Position numbers and translations under genes: made by a program. A model generated the notes under the pieces. That model searched no databases and was not told where the DNA came from. It saw nothing but the letters and a program-made list of their open reading frames with translations. A DNA stretch of 64,000 nt from Pontibacter sp. G13 (GTDB lineage Bacteria > Bacteroidota > Bacteroidia > J057): NCBI RefSeq assembly GCF_031851795.1, contig NZ_CP134696.1:124001-188000 (forward strand). Reading direction: 5' to 3'. Position 1 is the first letter of the stretch. The number at the start of each line of letters is the position of its first letter. This document shows, one piece after another, positions 45,602-54,609 of this stretch.

Positions 45602-48451
45602 CTAGATCATTTGATGTTCAACGAGAAGCCGTACAATATGCACGTAAACGTAGGGATTGATGCGGTAACTGGGACCTTCAAAGGCCTCCAGAATTCCGGA
45701 TCTAACGATTCCTTCCAATTGCTCCTGCAGCATCCCGATATTTCCGGACCGAAACACACGCATCAATTTGGCTGGAGTCATTTCTTGATGAAGGACAAAC
45801 TGGCTCAGGAGAATCAGCCAATCAGCATGATGAATGCTGGGAATTTCGCGCTGATCCACCTCCCGAATAATCAGCACATCTTCCTCCACCTCTTCGATCA
45901 GGCTCAACCATGTCCGCAAAGCCACCCCTATATTTCCTTCACTTACCGTATGGATCTTCCTGAAAAGCTGGATGGATTCCAGATGGCGCATCTCTGCCTG
46001 ATCGTGATTGTGATAACGGAATTTCAACCCGCCCGCAGAGTGTCGGGACAGGATCGTCTTTTTCAGCTCCTCGGTCGAAAGCGGATTGAGGGAAATGGTC
46101 GACAAGAAATGGGCATCAACATTCCGTAGTTGGCAAAGCAATCGGTAGAAATGAATATTGCAGTTGACAAGAAAGGCGTACTCCTTTCCGAAATTGTCGA
46201 TCAGTTCGAAGAGGTATTCGACGACTTCCAGTCCGGCATCGGTTCGCTCCCACCAAAGCTCCAAATCATCCAAGATAATCACCGAACCCTGCGGCAGAGA
46301 AAGTAGAGATTGCGGAAGAATGGTGGATACGCCCAGCTGCTGCTGAAAAGCCATGTTGAGGCTCTGGATATGATGGCTACCGCCAGGAGGTGGAGAGATT
46401 CTCACAATTTTCCCCTGAAAGCAACGCTCTGCGATATATTCACAGAAAAAGGTTTTGCCAGACATGGCTTCCCCTACGACCAATATTCCTCCGCCTGACC
46501 CAGCACGAATCCGATCGGCCGCGACCTTGGCGAGATCAATTTCGTGTTGGCGATTCTGGGGCTCGGAAAGGCTGATCCTTTGCCCGCCGACAAACAATTG
46601 CTTGTAGAAAAACGGCAATTGAGAAAACGGAATTGGCTTGGGCACCAAATGGTCCACAAAATCCCGCAGCCTTGAAGGCAGATTATGCTGCTCCATTTCC
46701 ACGGAGGCAAATTTGGCTTCGCGCAAATCCGACCGAGTTTGTCCCAACAATTCCGCCACCCAATCCGATCCTTTTCGGAAAGACTGGATGATTTGAGCTC
46801 CCCAAGGTCTGAAGCTAAATCGTTGGCTAGATTGGATCGAAGACTGATTCTGCCCTGCGAAATCCACGAATGCCTCAGACCTGAGGTTGGCCAACGTCTT
46901 GCTCAAATGGCCATCGATATCGTCTCGAAAGGTAGATCTTACCGTGTCAAATTGCTGGAATGCCGCCTCGACCTCCCGATCTGCCCGGTCCATCAGCACA
47001 TCAAGATCAGAACCTATCTGGAGGTTTTGGTTGGGCCCTCCCGGCAAATTGAAGGAGATCAATTGAACGACATTCTGTATTCGGAAGAAAACCCCCTTGA
47101 ATTGATCGGGAAGCTCATTGAGCGATTCGATCATCGGACCGATGCAGTCCGTCCGAATGAGATAGTCAGCCGCATCTTGAATTTCCACCTCTCTGGGCGA
47201 CACTTCTGGCGTTTCACCCTTTAAAAAAGCCTGAAGGGAATTGTACTCTGGAAGGACACGGTCATCAGACATAGCCTCCACCGTTTCTTTCAGCAAATTG
47301 AGGGATTCCTGGGTGATCCGCTCATCTTGTAGCAACAGGAGATTGGGAGTGTCAAAGGAAAGGCTTCTGGACTGATCCCAATCATCCTTTTCTACCATTC
47401 CCCGCACTTGGATCAAACTCTCCTGTACTCGGTGGATATCTGCATAAGCTGGGCTCCAATAGTTAATTTCCATCAAGTGAACGGACTTTTCGACCAATTG
47501 ACGGAGCAACTGATGAACATGGACCAACTCCATATCCGTCAGCAGCATATTGTGAAATAGCTTCTGATTTTGCAGCCAATGATAGGGATATTCTACCAGC
47601 CGATCTAGCGGAGTGACCTTCGGATGTCTGAAGGAGGAAACCTGTGAATTGATATCCACTTGCTGAAGATCCATTTCCAACCGAATGGCAAATAGCCGAT
47701 TGAATTCCTGGAGGTACGATCTAAAATCCTCCAGTTGTTGGCTGAGGTAAGACTCCCAGGCAGAGAACAATTCCGACTCCTCTTTTTCCCAGATCTCCTG
47801 GTCCTTGGTCGTATCCTTCAACAATGCAGTGACCTTCCGCAACCACTCCGATAGGCGCTGATTCATCTGATAGCTGGCAATGCCTATAGCCATCAGGAAG
47901 GTGTACATATTTCGAAAATATAGAATTTCAGTTTCCCAGCTTAGGATCTCGCGCCATTTGACCCGTTGCGTGACTGGTGGCCCCCCAGAGATGCGCGAAA
48001 ATCCTCGTCTGACGGACTTGACCCATTTTGCCCGGGTAGAATCAGTGGCAATCGTGGTCAAGGAATGTTCCGGCAGTTCCACCTTCAACAGGCGTGGTGC
48101 CTGCCGTACCTTTTGGGAGATTTGGTCGACTGAATTTGCGATTCCGCTGATCATGTACCGCTGGATCACCAGAAAGGCTTCCTCCTCGAATTCAGTCAAA
48201 ACCAGCTTGATGTCCTGTGCAAATTTGCCTTCCAGTTCAGTTCCAACCGGAGTTTTGTCCCTTGGGTAAGATTCTGCCTGCTGGACAGACAAGACCATTT
48301 GCCTCAATTCTCTTCCTAACGAGCGGTAGGAATCCACCAGCACAAACAGATACTCATCCACCCATTGTTGAGAAACCTCATCGAGAAATCCGTGAAATTC
48401 AACTACTTCTGGGTGCTTGGGCTTCCAAGATTGATCGGGAGTTCGAGTCAT
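45602..48451 (-). CDS. Large P-loop ATPase (AAA/STAND-like) paired with the MscS-like protein
   Basis: A 949-aa protein of unknown function. Residues 1-640 are long, charged, mostly helical and coiled-coil-like (for example EEEAFLVIQRYM, LLKDTTKDQEIWEKEESELFSAW), with no family I recognise. Near residue 653 an ATPase module starts: Walker A GEAMSGKT (about 660-667), Walker B SVIILDDLELWW (about 724), a sensor-1-like FLVNCNIHF, then a helical region and a C-terminal winged-helix-like segment (LMRVFRSGNIGMLQEQLEGIVRSGILEAF). This resembles ORC/Cdc6- or STAND-type switches more than ABC ATPases. I choose ATG 48451 (MTRTPDQSW); starts up to 48625 overlap the divergent permease promoter. It lies 3 nt upstream of the MscS-like gene. 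Confidence 0.8.
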   Translation of the reverse strand: MTRTPDQSWKPKHPEVVEFHGFLDEVSQQWVDEYLFVLVDSYRSLGRELRQMVLSVQQAESYPRDKTPVGTELEGKFAQDIKLVLTEFEEEAFLVIQRYMISGIANSVDQISQKVRQAPRLLKVELPEHSLTTIATDSTRAKWVKSVRRGFSRISGGPPVTQRVKWREILSWETEILYFRNMYTFLMAIGIASYQMNQRLSEWLRKVTALLKDTTKDQEIWEKEESELFSAWESYLSQQLEDFRSYLQEFNRLFAIRLEMDLQQVDINSQVSSFRHPKVTPLDRLVEYPYHWLQNQKLFHNMLLTDMELVHVHQLLRQLVEKSVHLMEINYWSPAYADIHRVQESLIQVRGMVEKDDWDQSRSLSFDTPNLLLLQDERITQESLNLLKETVEAMSDDRVLPEYNSLQAFLKGETPEVSPREVEIQDAADYLIRTDCIGPMIESLNELPDQFKGVFFRIQNVVQLISFNLPGGPNQNLQIGSDLDVLMDRADREVEAAFQQFDTVRSTFRDDIDGHLSKTLANLRSEAFVDFAGQNQSSIQSSQRFSFRPWGAQIIQSFRKGSDWVAELLGQTRSDLREAKFASVEMEQHNLPSRLRDFVDHLVPKPIPFSQLPFFYKQLFVGGQRISLSEPQNRQHEIDLAKVAADRIRAGSGGGILVVGEAMSGKTFFCEYIAERCFQGKIVRISPPPGGSHHIQSLNMAFQQQLGVSTILPQSLLSLPQGSVIILDDLELWWERTDAGLEVVEYLFELIDNFGKEYAFLVNCNIHFYRLLCQLRNVDAHFLSTISLNPLSTEELKKTILSRHSAGGLKFRYHNHDQAEMRHLESIQLFRKIHTVSEGNIGVALRTWLSLIEEVEEDVLIIREVDQREIPSIHHADWLILLSQFVLHQEMTPAKLMRVFRSGNIGMLQEQLEGIVRSGILEAFEGPSYRINPYVYVHIVRLLVEHQMI

Positions 48452-48617
48452 GAGCGGTATGGGATCTAGTTCCGTGCTTAATGTCGGCACAGGCAACGAA
48501 TTGCCCAGCTTCGGGTTTGCTATACCAAGATAGGGACATTTCGCAACACTGCCTCGTACATGGATGCTTATCTTACTGCGAACAGTGCTCCTAACGCCCA
48601 ATTTTGAAGCCTCTCTT

Positions 48618-51020
48618 ATGCTCAAACACTACCTCCTGACCGCCTTTAGGATCATGACTCGCAATCGCGGGTTTGCCTTGATCAATCTCTCAGGGCTCGC
48701 ATTCGGGCTGGCTACCTGCATGTTGATCTTCCTATTCATCAAACACGAGCGGTCCTTTGATCAATTCCATGAACGCAAGGAGCGTATCTACAGGGTGTGC
48801 GAAGTTCAATCTTGGGAGGGAATCATTCCCCAAAAAGTGGCATTGACCATGTTTCCCCTAGGGCCAGCCATGCTGGATGTGTACCCTGAAATCAAACACT
48901 TCAGCAGGATTTTTTCCTTTGGAGAGGGGCCATTCAAGGGAAATGGAGAATGGATATATCTGGAAGATGCGGTGGTCGTGGACAGCATGTTCCTAGACAT
49001 GTTTTCCTTCGAATTACTCGCTGGAAATGCCGAAAGCGCACTCGACGAGCCCCAATCCATGGTGTTGACGCGATCTACAGCCATCAAACTTTTTGGAACG
49101 GAGGAAGTCTTGGGAAAATGGGTACAGGTGGACGCAAAATCGCCGCTGAGTCTCAAAGTCACGGGAATTCTAAAGGACATACCCGAGCAATCTCATTTAC
49201 AGTTTGATGCACTCATCTCAAAAAACACCGATCGGGAGGTTCCGTGGCTTTCTTACTGGTCGAGCTGGAATTCCAACTGGGTAGTCACCTATCTGGAATT
49301 GAATTCTCCGTCGGATCAAGCCAAAATCGAGGCCCAGATTCCTTCATTACTCCTTCAACACATGGATTCGAGTGCTGCGGCAGATTACGAGATTTTCCTA
49401 CAACCCCTTTCAGACATTCATTTAGGGTCGAGTGAAATCACCCACGATACACGAAATGACCGGAAATTTCAAGGTTCCTACCTAACGATATTTGGCTTTT
49501 TGGGCTTTTTGGTTCTACTCATTGCCGGAATCAATTTCATGAATCTTTCCACTTCACGGGCGACGAAGCGGGCCAGGGAGGTAGGTGTGCGAAAGACAAT
49601 CGGGGCCACACAGCCCCAACTTTGGCAACAATTTCTGGGGGAATCTCTGCTTTATACCCTGATTGCTGGAATATTGGCGATTGTAGTGGTGGATCTCACC
49701 TTGCCTTTCATCAACAATCTAGCGAGTAGAAATCTGTCCTTGTCCATGTTTGCCAGTCCCATGGACATCTTGTTCATAGTGGGAATTGTCTTAGCGACGG
49801 GCCTATTGGCTGGGCTATATCCGGCATTTGTATTGGCCAATTTTCCCATTACGACTATTCTCAAAGGGGATAAAATTTTCACGAGGAGATCTCGATTTGA
49901 TGTGCAGGACATACTGGTGATCGGTCAATTCGCGCTCGCTACGGCCATGATTGTCTGTACCATCCTGATTGTTCGGCAATTGAACTTCATGATGTCCTCA
50001 GATCCGGGATTCCGGACTCAGTCGGTCATGCTGTTGCCGAGGGACGAACAGGTAACCCAGAAGTACCAAGTCTTCCAGGATCAAGTTTCCCAAATCCCGG
50101 GCGTTTATGGAATTACCTACAGTGGCCAAAGGCTTGGAAATAATTTGCATCAAACAGCCATGGAATTCAGGCAGGATTCCATTCGCGGACAGCTCAGCGT
50201 TTCGCAACTTTTGGTGGACTGGGACTATTTGGATCTTTATGAAATCGAATTCATTGAAGGCAGGGATTTCGACAAAAGCAGGTCTCAAGATTCTGCCGGA
50301 GCCTATATCATCAATGAGACACTGGCCCGAAAAATGGGTCTTGAAGATCCACTCCAAACCCGTATCAGGATGGATTGGGGAAAGGATTGGTCCCAAATCA
50401 TCGGAGTGGTAGAAGATTTCCACTACAATTCTCTCCATCACGGCATCAATCCCCTAGTCATCCATCTGAATCCGGGATGGGGGGCGATGGAAATTTCAGT
50501 CATGCTGGACGAATCCAAAAAACAGGCGCTCATTCCCTTGATCGAAAAAGCTTGGCACGAAACCGGAACCAAAAGGCCTTTCCAATATGAGTTTCTCTCG
50601 ACCCATTTTGAAGATCTCTATCGCACCGACCAACAGATCAGTCAAGTCATGAGCATGGGCGCAGGGTTGTGCATATTGATTGCATGCCTAGGAGTACTCG
50701 GACTGATTTCTATGGCAACCGAGCAACGCGCCCGTGAAATCGGCATTCGAAAGGTACTCGGCGCCTCCGAATCGGCCATGATCTGGCTATTCTGCAAGCG
50801 TATTTCCATCCGGGTACTCATCGGCTTCCTGATAGCCATTCCACTGACTTGGTGGTTTATGCAAGATTGGCTGTCCCAATATGCATTTAGAATCGAAATA
50901 GGATGGGACGCCTTTCTCCTCGCAGGTGTGATGACCTTACTGATCGCATGGTCAACCATCATCTTCAAGGCATACCAGGCGGCCCACCGGAGTCCTGCTG
51001 AATCAGTCAGGCATTCATAG
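48618..51020 (+). CDS. MacB/FtsX-type ABC transporter permease
   Basis: An 800-aa permease of the type abundant in Bacteroidota, with two FtsX cores. TM1 at about residues 20-45 (GFALINLSGLAFGLATCMLIFLFI), a MacB periplasmic domain, the first FtsX core (TKRAREVGVRKTIGATQPQLWQQFLGES), a second periplasmic domain, and the second core (EQRAREIGIRKVLGASESAMIWLF) near the C-terminus. Such proteins use ATPase energy for mechanotransmission across the envelope (macrolide, peptide or lipoprotein export). No ATPase gene is adjacent, so it must use one encoded elsewhere. ATG 48618 is used; the 48564 start adds 18 residues of non-membrane leader. Divergent from the ATPase gene. Confidence 0.93.
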   Translation: MLKHYLLTAFRIMTRNRGFALINLSGLAFGLATCMLIFLFIKHERSFDQFHERKERIYRVCEVQSWEGIIPQKVALTMFPLGPAMLDVYPEIKHFSRIFSFGEGPFKGNGEWIYLEDAVVVDSMFLDMFSFELLAGNAESALDEPQSMVLTRSTAIKLFGTEEVLGKWVQVDAKSPLSLKVTGILKDIPEQSHLQFDALISKNTDREVPWLSYWSSWNSNWVVTYLELNSPSDQAKIEAQIPSLLLQHMDSSAAADYEIFLQPLSDIHLGSSEITHDTRNDRKFQGSYLTIFGFLGFLVLLIAGINFMNLSTSRATKRAREVGVRKTIGATQPQLWQQFLGESLLYTLIAGILAIVVVDLTLPFINNLASRNLSLSMFASPMDILFIVGIVLATGLLAGLYPAFVLANFPITTILKGDKIFTRRSRFDVQDILVIGQFALATAMIVCTILIVRQLNFMMSSDPGFRTQSVMLLPRDEQVTQKYQVFQDQVSQIPGVYGITYSGQRLGNNLHQTAMEFRQDSIRGQLSVSQLLVDWDYLDLYEIEFIEGRDFDKSRSQDSAGAYIINETLARKMGLEDPLQTRIRMDWGKDWSQIIGVVEDFHYNSLHHGINPLVIHLNPGWGAMEISVMLDESKKQALIPLIEKAWHETGTKRPFQYEFLSTHFEDLYRTDQQISQVMSMGAGLCILIACLGVLGLISMATEQRAREIGIRKVLGASESAMIWLFCKRISIRVLIGFLIAIPLTWWFMQDWLSQYAFRIEIGWDAFLLAGVMTLLIAWSTIIFKAYQAAHRSPAESVRHS

Positions 51021-51428
51021 CCATGAATCCTGCGTCTGATAATTTCTTCTAGCTGAGTGATAGGCTCTGCATGGTTCCACGCGCCTGATATTGGCACCGA
51101 AAATCATCAGCACTCCAATCATTCCCAATGGCAGCAAAGCTCTGAGCAAGTCCCCATGGACGATATGCACGCCCACTGCTCCCAGCATTACCAACATCAG
51201 TACCAATGCGGACCAAAACCTTGTCTTTGGAAAAAGTAGGCCTACTGCCGCTGTCAATTCGAGAATCCCCAACATCCAGGCTCCCTGCTCGGTGATTCCG
51301 TACACGGAAATCGCATCAAGCATTCTCGCGGAACCGGACAATTTAATCGCACTTGGAATCAGGAAAAATGACACCATCATTCCTGAAACCAACCATGATA
51401 AAATGGTTCGCTTGCGTTTGTTTTGCAT
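51015..51428 (-). CDS. DoxX-family membrane protein
   Basis: A 137-aa membrane protein with four TM helices: SWLVSGMMVSFFLIPSAIKL, GAWMLGILELTAAVGLLF, FWSALVLMLVMLGAVGVHIVH, LLPLGMIGVLMIFG. The KLSG and E-L-x-x-G-L/P-x-T segments are typical of DoxX-like (DoxX_2/DUF4870-type) proteins, whose function is mostly unknown. ATG 51428 (MQNKRKRTILSW) is the natural start; the 51512 start adds a Cys-rich leader. Its 3' end overlaps the permease gene by 6 nt in convergent orientation. Confidence 0.8.
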   Translation of the reverse strand: MQNKRKRTILSWLVSGMMVSFFLIPSAIKLSGSARMLDAISVYGITEQGAWMLGILELTAAVGLLFPKTRFWSALVLMLVMLGAVGVHIVHGDLLRALLPLGMIGVLMIFGANIRRVEPCRAYHSARRNYQTQDSWL

Positions 51429-51807
51429 GTCAAGAAGTATTACCCCAAACGTTGCCCATAGGTGTGAGCAACAATAGAAATTACGCCAAGCTCCGAATAC
51501 GCTCCACATCATCAGTGAATTGTGGAATCTTTTAGGGGAATTTTATCCTAATTGGCCCCCAATACCACCCCCGATTCGTCAGATTACTGACAAAACGATT
51601 ATCCAGCTTACATCAAATCCCAGATCTTTAGGTATTCCGAATATTTTCTGTAATTTAATTTCCCCTGAGAATGGCAATCCGGTCTTCTTTTGGGCCTACC
51701 TCCAACACATTGCCACTCACGGAGTTAATAAGTGCTTTGGGGCTAGGAAAACCATCCAGCTTCTCCTTCCTCAACTATCTACCTCCATCTCTTAACTTCT
51801 TTATTTC
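51429..51807. other. Intergenic region with no supported gene
   Basis: About 380 bases between divergent genes. Several short frames (for example 51520-51795 and 51671-51859) give low-complexity translations with no motif. It should hold the promoters of the DoxX-family gene (leftward) and the 51808 gene (rightward). No hairpin or repeat stands out. Confidence 0.5.
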
Positions 51808-52278
51808 ATGGATGCGTTTGAGATCCAACCCTATTTGTCAGTTGGCGCCATCCCCCTAAATGCTTCTAGAGATCACATTTTGAACCAGCTCTCCCCTGAG
51901 CAGATCGTTCCCCTGCCATTTTTGGAGCCTAGAATTGGCCCCATTGATGCCTGCGAGGATTGGGGCATCTTCATCAACTATGACGATGCACTGACTAGCG
52001 AAACCATCGAGATGTTTGAGCCTGCACACCCAATCCTAGAAGGAATCGACCTTTTGAGTATGCCCTATTCGGATCTGGAGCAATGGGTTTCCAGACAAGA
52101 TCCCGATATGGTATCCAGTGATTTGGGCTTCACCAGCTTCAAATTCGGATTCAGCGCATACGCCCCTTTCAAGGAGGAAGATCCCTATTCTCCTTGCGAA
52201 TCCGTCACCTTTTTCCGGAAGGAGGAGGACCTCCAAGCACTCGTCATGCGGTTGACTAGACGGTCAGCCTCGGCATGA
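51808..52278 (+). CDS. Hypothetical cytoplasmic protein
   Basis: A 156-aa acidic protein without signal peptide or TM. Its plan is: an opening strand-turn (IQPYLSVGAIPLNASRDHILNQL), a central GIFINYDD strand, ILEGIDLLSMPYSDLEQWV, DLGFTSFKFGFSAYAP and a final SVTFFRKEEDL. This layout occurs in small orphan proteins across many bacteria, some of which are thought to be immunity-like partners. That is a recollection of pattern, not a family match. No toxin gene is nearby. A good terminator follows, so the gene is very probably real. Confidence 0.7.
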   Translation: MDAFEIQPYLSVGAIPLNASRDHILNQLSPEQIVPLPFLEPRIGPIDACEDWGIFINYDDALTSETIEMFEPAHPILEGIDLLSMPYSDLEQWVSRQDPDMVSSDLGFTSFKFGFSAYAPFKEEDPYSPCESVTFFRKEEDLQALVMRLTRRSASA

Positions 52279-52298
52279 ATTGAGAAATCAAACTGAAG

Positions 52299-52340
52299 AT
52301 GGGGACAGTTTCTATGCAGAGACTGTCCCCATTCATTATT
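52299..52340. terminator. Terminator between the 51808-52278 gene and the prolyl oligopeptidase gene
   Basis: Perfect 9-bp stem GGGGACAGT (52301-52309) / ACTGTCCCC (52322-52330), extendable by AT/AT, 12-nt loop; tail ATTCATTATTT on plus. Lies between convergent genes and may serve both. Confidence 0.7.
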
Positions 52341-52375
52341 TGCAGAATGGATAGGCACATACTGCGCCCTCATTG

Positions 52376-54508
52376 CTAGGAAGACATGCCACCCTTCGTT
52401 TGGTAGAAGAAAAAGGCCCATTGCTGGCTATATTCTTCGATCACCTTGGAAATAGGCTTTCCGGCACCATGACCAGCATTCTTTTCGATACGGATCAAAA
52501 CGGGTGCTTCTCCTTGATGTGCGGCCTGAAGTGTCGCTGCAAATTTGAAGGAATGAGCGGGAACCACCCGATCATCATGGTCAGCTGTCATCACCAAGGT
52601 CGCAGGATAGGCGGTGCCTTCCTTGAGATTGTGAAGCGGCGAATAGGCGTACAAATACTCAAATTCCTGCTCGGAGGAATCGGCACAACCATACTCAGGA
52701 ATCCATCCCCAACCCACGGTAAATTTGTGGTATCTCAGCATATCCATGACCCCGACAGCTGGAAAACAGACAGCGAACAATTCTGGCCTCTGCGTCATAC
52801 ACGCTCCTACGAGCAATCCTCCATTGGACCCACCCCCTATCGCCAGTTTTTCTGAGGAGGTATAGCCTTCGGAAATCAGGAATTCTGCACATGCAATGAA
52901 GTCGTCAAATACCTGCTGCTTGTTTTCGAGCATCCCTTCGCGGTGCCAAGATTCGCCATATTCTCCTCCCCCACGCAGATTGGGGATGGCCAGAATTCCG
53001 CCCATTTCCAGCATGGTCATATTGATCGTGCTGAAATAGGGAGTCAAGTTCACATTGAATCCTCCATATCCATACAAATAGGTAGGATGAGTGCCCGGTA
53101 GTTCCAGATCCTTTCGATGGACGATAAACATGGACACCTTCTTGCCATCTGTGCTCTCGACAAACTCCTGCTTAATCTCGAATAGATCAGGATCAAAAGC
53201 CACCTTGGGTTCGAAATAGGGAACCGTTTCACCCGAAGTCAGATTCACCTCATAGATGGTCATGGGAAAATTAAAGGAGGTAAAGACCAAAAAGAGCTTT
53301 TCGTCCTCACGCTTTCCCCCTCCTACATAGCCAGTCCCCAAGGTTGGCAACTCAAGCTCTCTGAGGAGATTTCCTTGAAGGTCATATTGAAAGACAGCCG
53401 TATGTGCTTGCTTGAGATAATGGGTGAATAGGTACCCTCCCCCCGTGGAAACCCGCTCCAATGGCTGATCCTGTTCTTCAATGAACGTTTTCCAATGATC
53501 CGGAGTCGGATTCAGGGGATCGACCATTACGAGTTTGTAGTTGGGGGCATCGACATCGGTCTGAACCAGAAATTGGCCATCTACCACATCGATCACAAAG
53601 TTCTTCTGTTCAAATCCAGTATACAGCGGAGAAAATCCACCTGCTTGAGTGTCTGTAGGTTTGAACCACGTCTCGAACCCATTGGTACCACTTCGCTTGT
53701 AGAGAATCAGGTAGGATTCATCTTCTGACAGATCTACAGAGACATATACGTTTTCGCGCTCGGGATCTTCATAAATGAGCAGATCCTCAGCAGGATCGGT
53801 ACCAAGTTCGTGATAGAATACCCGTTGGTTTCCATTGGCTTGGCTAAGCTCTCCACCCTCCTTGGGTTCTGGAAATCTGCTGTAAAAGAACCCATTGCCA
53901 TACCAGACAGCATCCGAAAATTTGGCCCATTTGATGACATCGGGAAGTTCTTTCCCTGTGGCAATCTCCTTGACGTGGATTTCAGACCAGTCAGAACCAG
54001 CCTCAGACCGCCGATAAGCTATATAGGTGTGATCCTTGGAGGCCCCCAACAGATCGATAGAGGTGGTTCCAGCCTCAGAAAGCGCATTCGGATCGATAAA
54101 TACCTCGGGATCTGCAGACGCTCCACGCTTGAGGTATATGACAGCTTGATTTTGAAGGCCATCATTCTTGGAGAAAAAGTAAAAATCTCCTTCTCGACGT
54201 GGCGCAGATAGTCTTTCGTAATTCATGAGCTCGGTCAGTCGAGCTTGAATGTCCGTCAACTTGGGAAGTTGGTCTAGATAAGCGTAGGTGACTTCATTCT
54301 GCGCATCGACCCATTTTCCGGTTTCTTCTGATTGATCATCTTCCAACCAGCGATATGGATCTGCGACGGCGTGGCCAAAATATTCATCTACTTGGTTGTC
54401 CTGACGGGTTTCAGGATAGGGTGCCAAGTTCATTTTATTGTCGGGTTGAGTGGTGGAACATCCTGCCAATATACAGCAGGAGAGCCAGAATGCGGATGTT
54501 TTTTTCAT
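52376..54508 (-). CDS. Prolyl oligopeptidase family serine peptidase (S9A), lipoprotein
   Basis: A 710-aa peptidase that cuts short peptides after Pro. From ATG 54508 it has a lipoprotein signal (MKKTSAFWLSCCILAGC, lipobox LAGC). The N-terminal part begins with the S9A-typical YPETRQDNQVDEYFGHAVADPYRWLEDD and a seven-bladed propeller; the C-terminal alpha/beta hydrolase domain shows the nucleophile GGSNGGLL, Asp in DHDDRVVPAHS and His in NAGHGAGKP. The longer frame to 54793 runs antisense to the DUF3825 gene's own coding region and is not credible. It is convergent with the 51808-52278 gene. Confidence 0.95.
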   Translation of the reverse strand: MKKTSAFWLSCCILAGCSTTQPDNKMNLAPYPETRQDNQVDEYFGHAVADPYRWLEDDQSEETGKWVDAQNEVTYAYLDQLPKLTDIQARLTELMNYERLSAPRREGDFYFFSKNDGLQNQAVIYLKRGASADPEVFIDPNALSEAGTTSIDLLGASKDHTYIAYRRSEAGSDWSEIHVKEIATGKELPDVIKWAKFSDAVWYGNGFFYSRFPEPKEGGELSQANGNQRVFYHELGTDPAEDLLIYEDPERENVYVSVDLSEDESYLILYKRSGTNGFETWFKPTDTQAGGFSPLYTGFEQKNFVIDVVDGQFLVQTDVDAPNYKLVMVDPLNPTPDHWKTFIEEQDQPLERVSTGGGYLFTHYLKQAHTAVFQYDLQGNLLRELELPTLGTGYVGGGKREDEKLFLVFTSFNFPMTIYEVNLTSGETVPYFEPKVAFDPDLFEIKQEFVESTDGKKVSMFIVHRKDLELPGTHPTYLYGYGGFNVNLTPYFSTINMTMLEMGGILAIPNLRGGGEYGESWHREGMLENKQQVFDDFIACAEFLISEGYTSSEKLAIGGGSNGGLLVGACMTQRPELFAVCFPAVGVMDMLRYHKFTVGWGWIPEYGCADSSEQEFEYLYAYSPLHNLKEGTAYPATLVMTADHDDRVVPAHSFKFAATLQAAHQGEAPVLIRIEKNAGHGAGKPISKVIEEYSQQWAFFFYQTKGGMSS

Positions 54509-54609
54509 AAGCAGAGGTAAGGAATTAGCTTCGAATAAGGCGACAGGAAATATCAGGAATTTGGGAATCATTTTCGCCATTCGTGATATTTTTCCCGCAG
54601 CATATTCCC

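Noticed and set aside
51520-51859. Short plus-strand frames before the 51808 gene
   Set aside because: No motif, overlapping one another in different frames, Pro/Ser/Leu-rich; probably promoter region.
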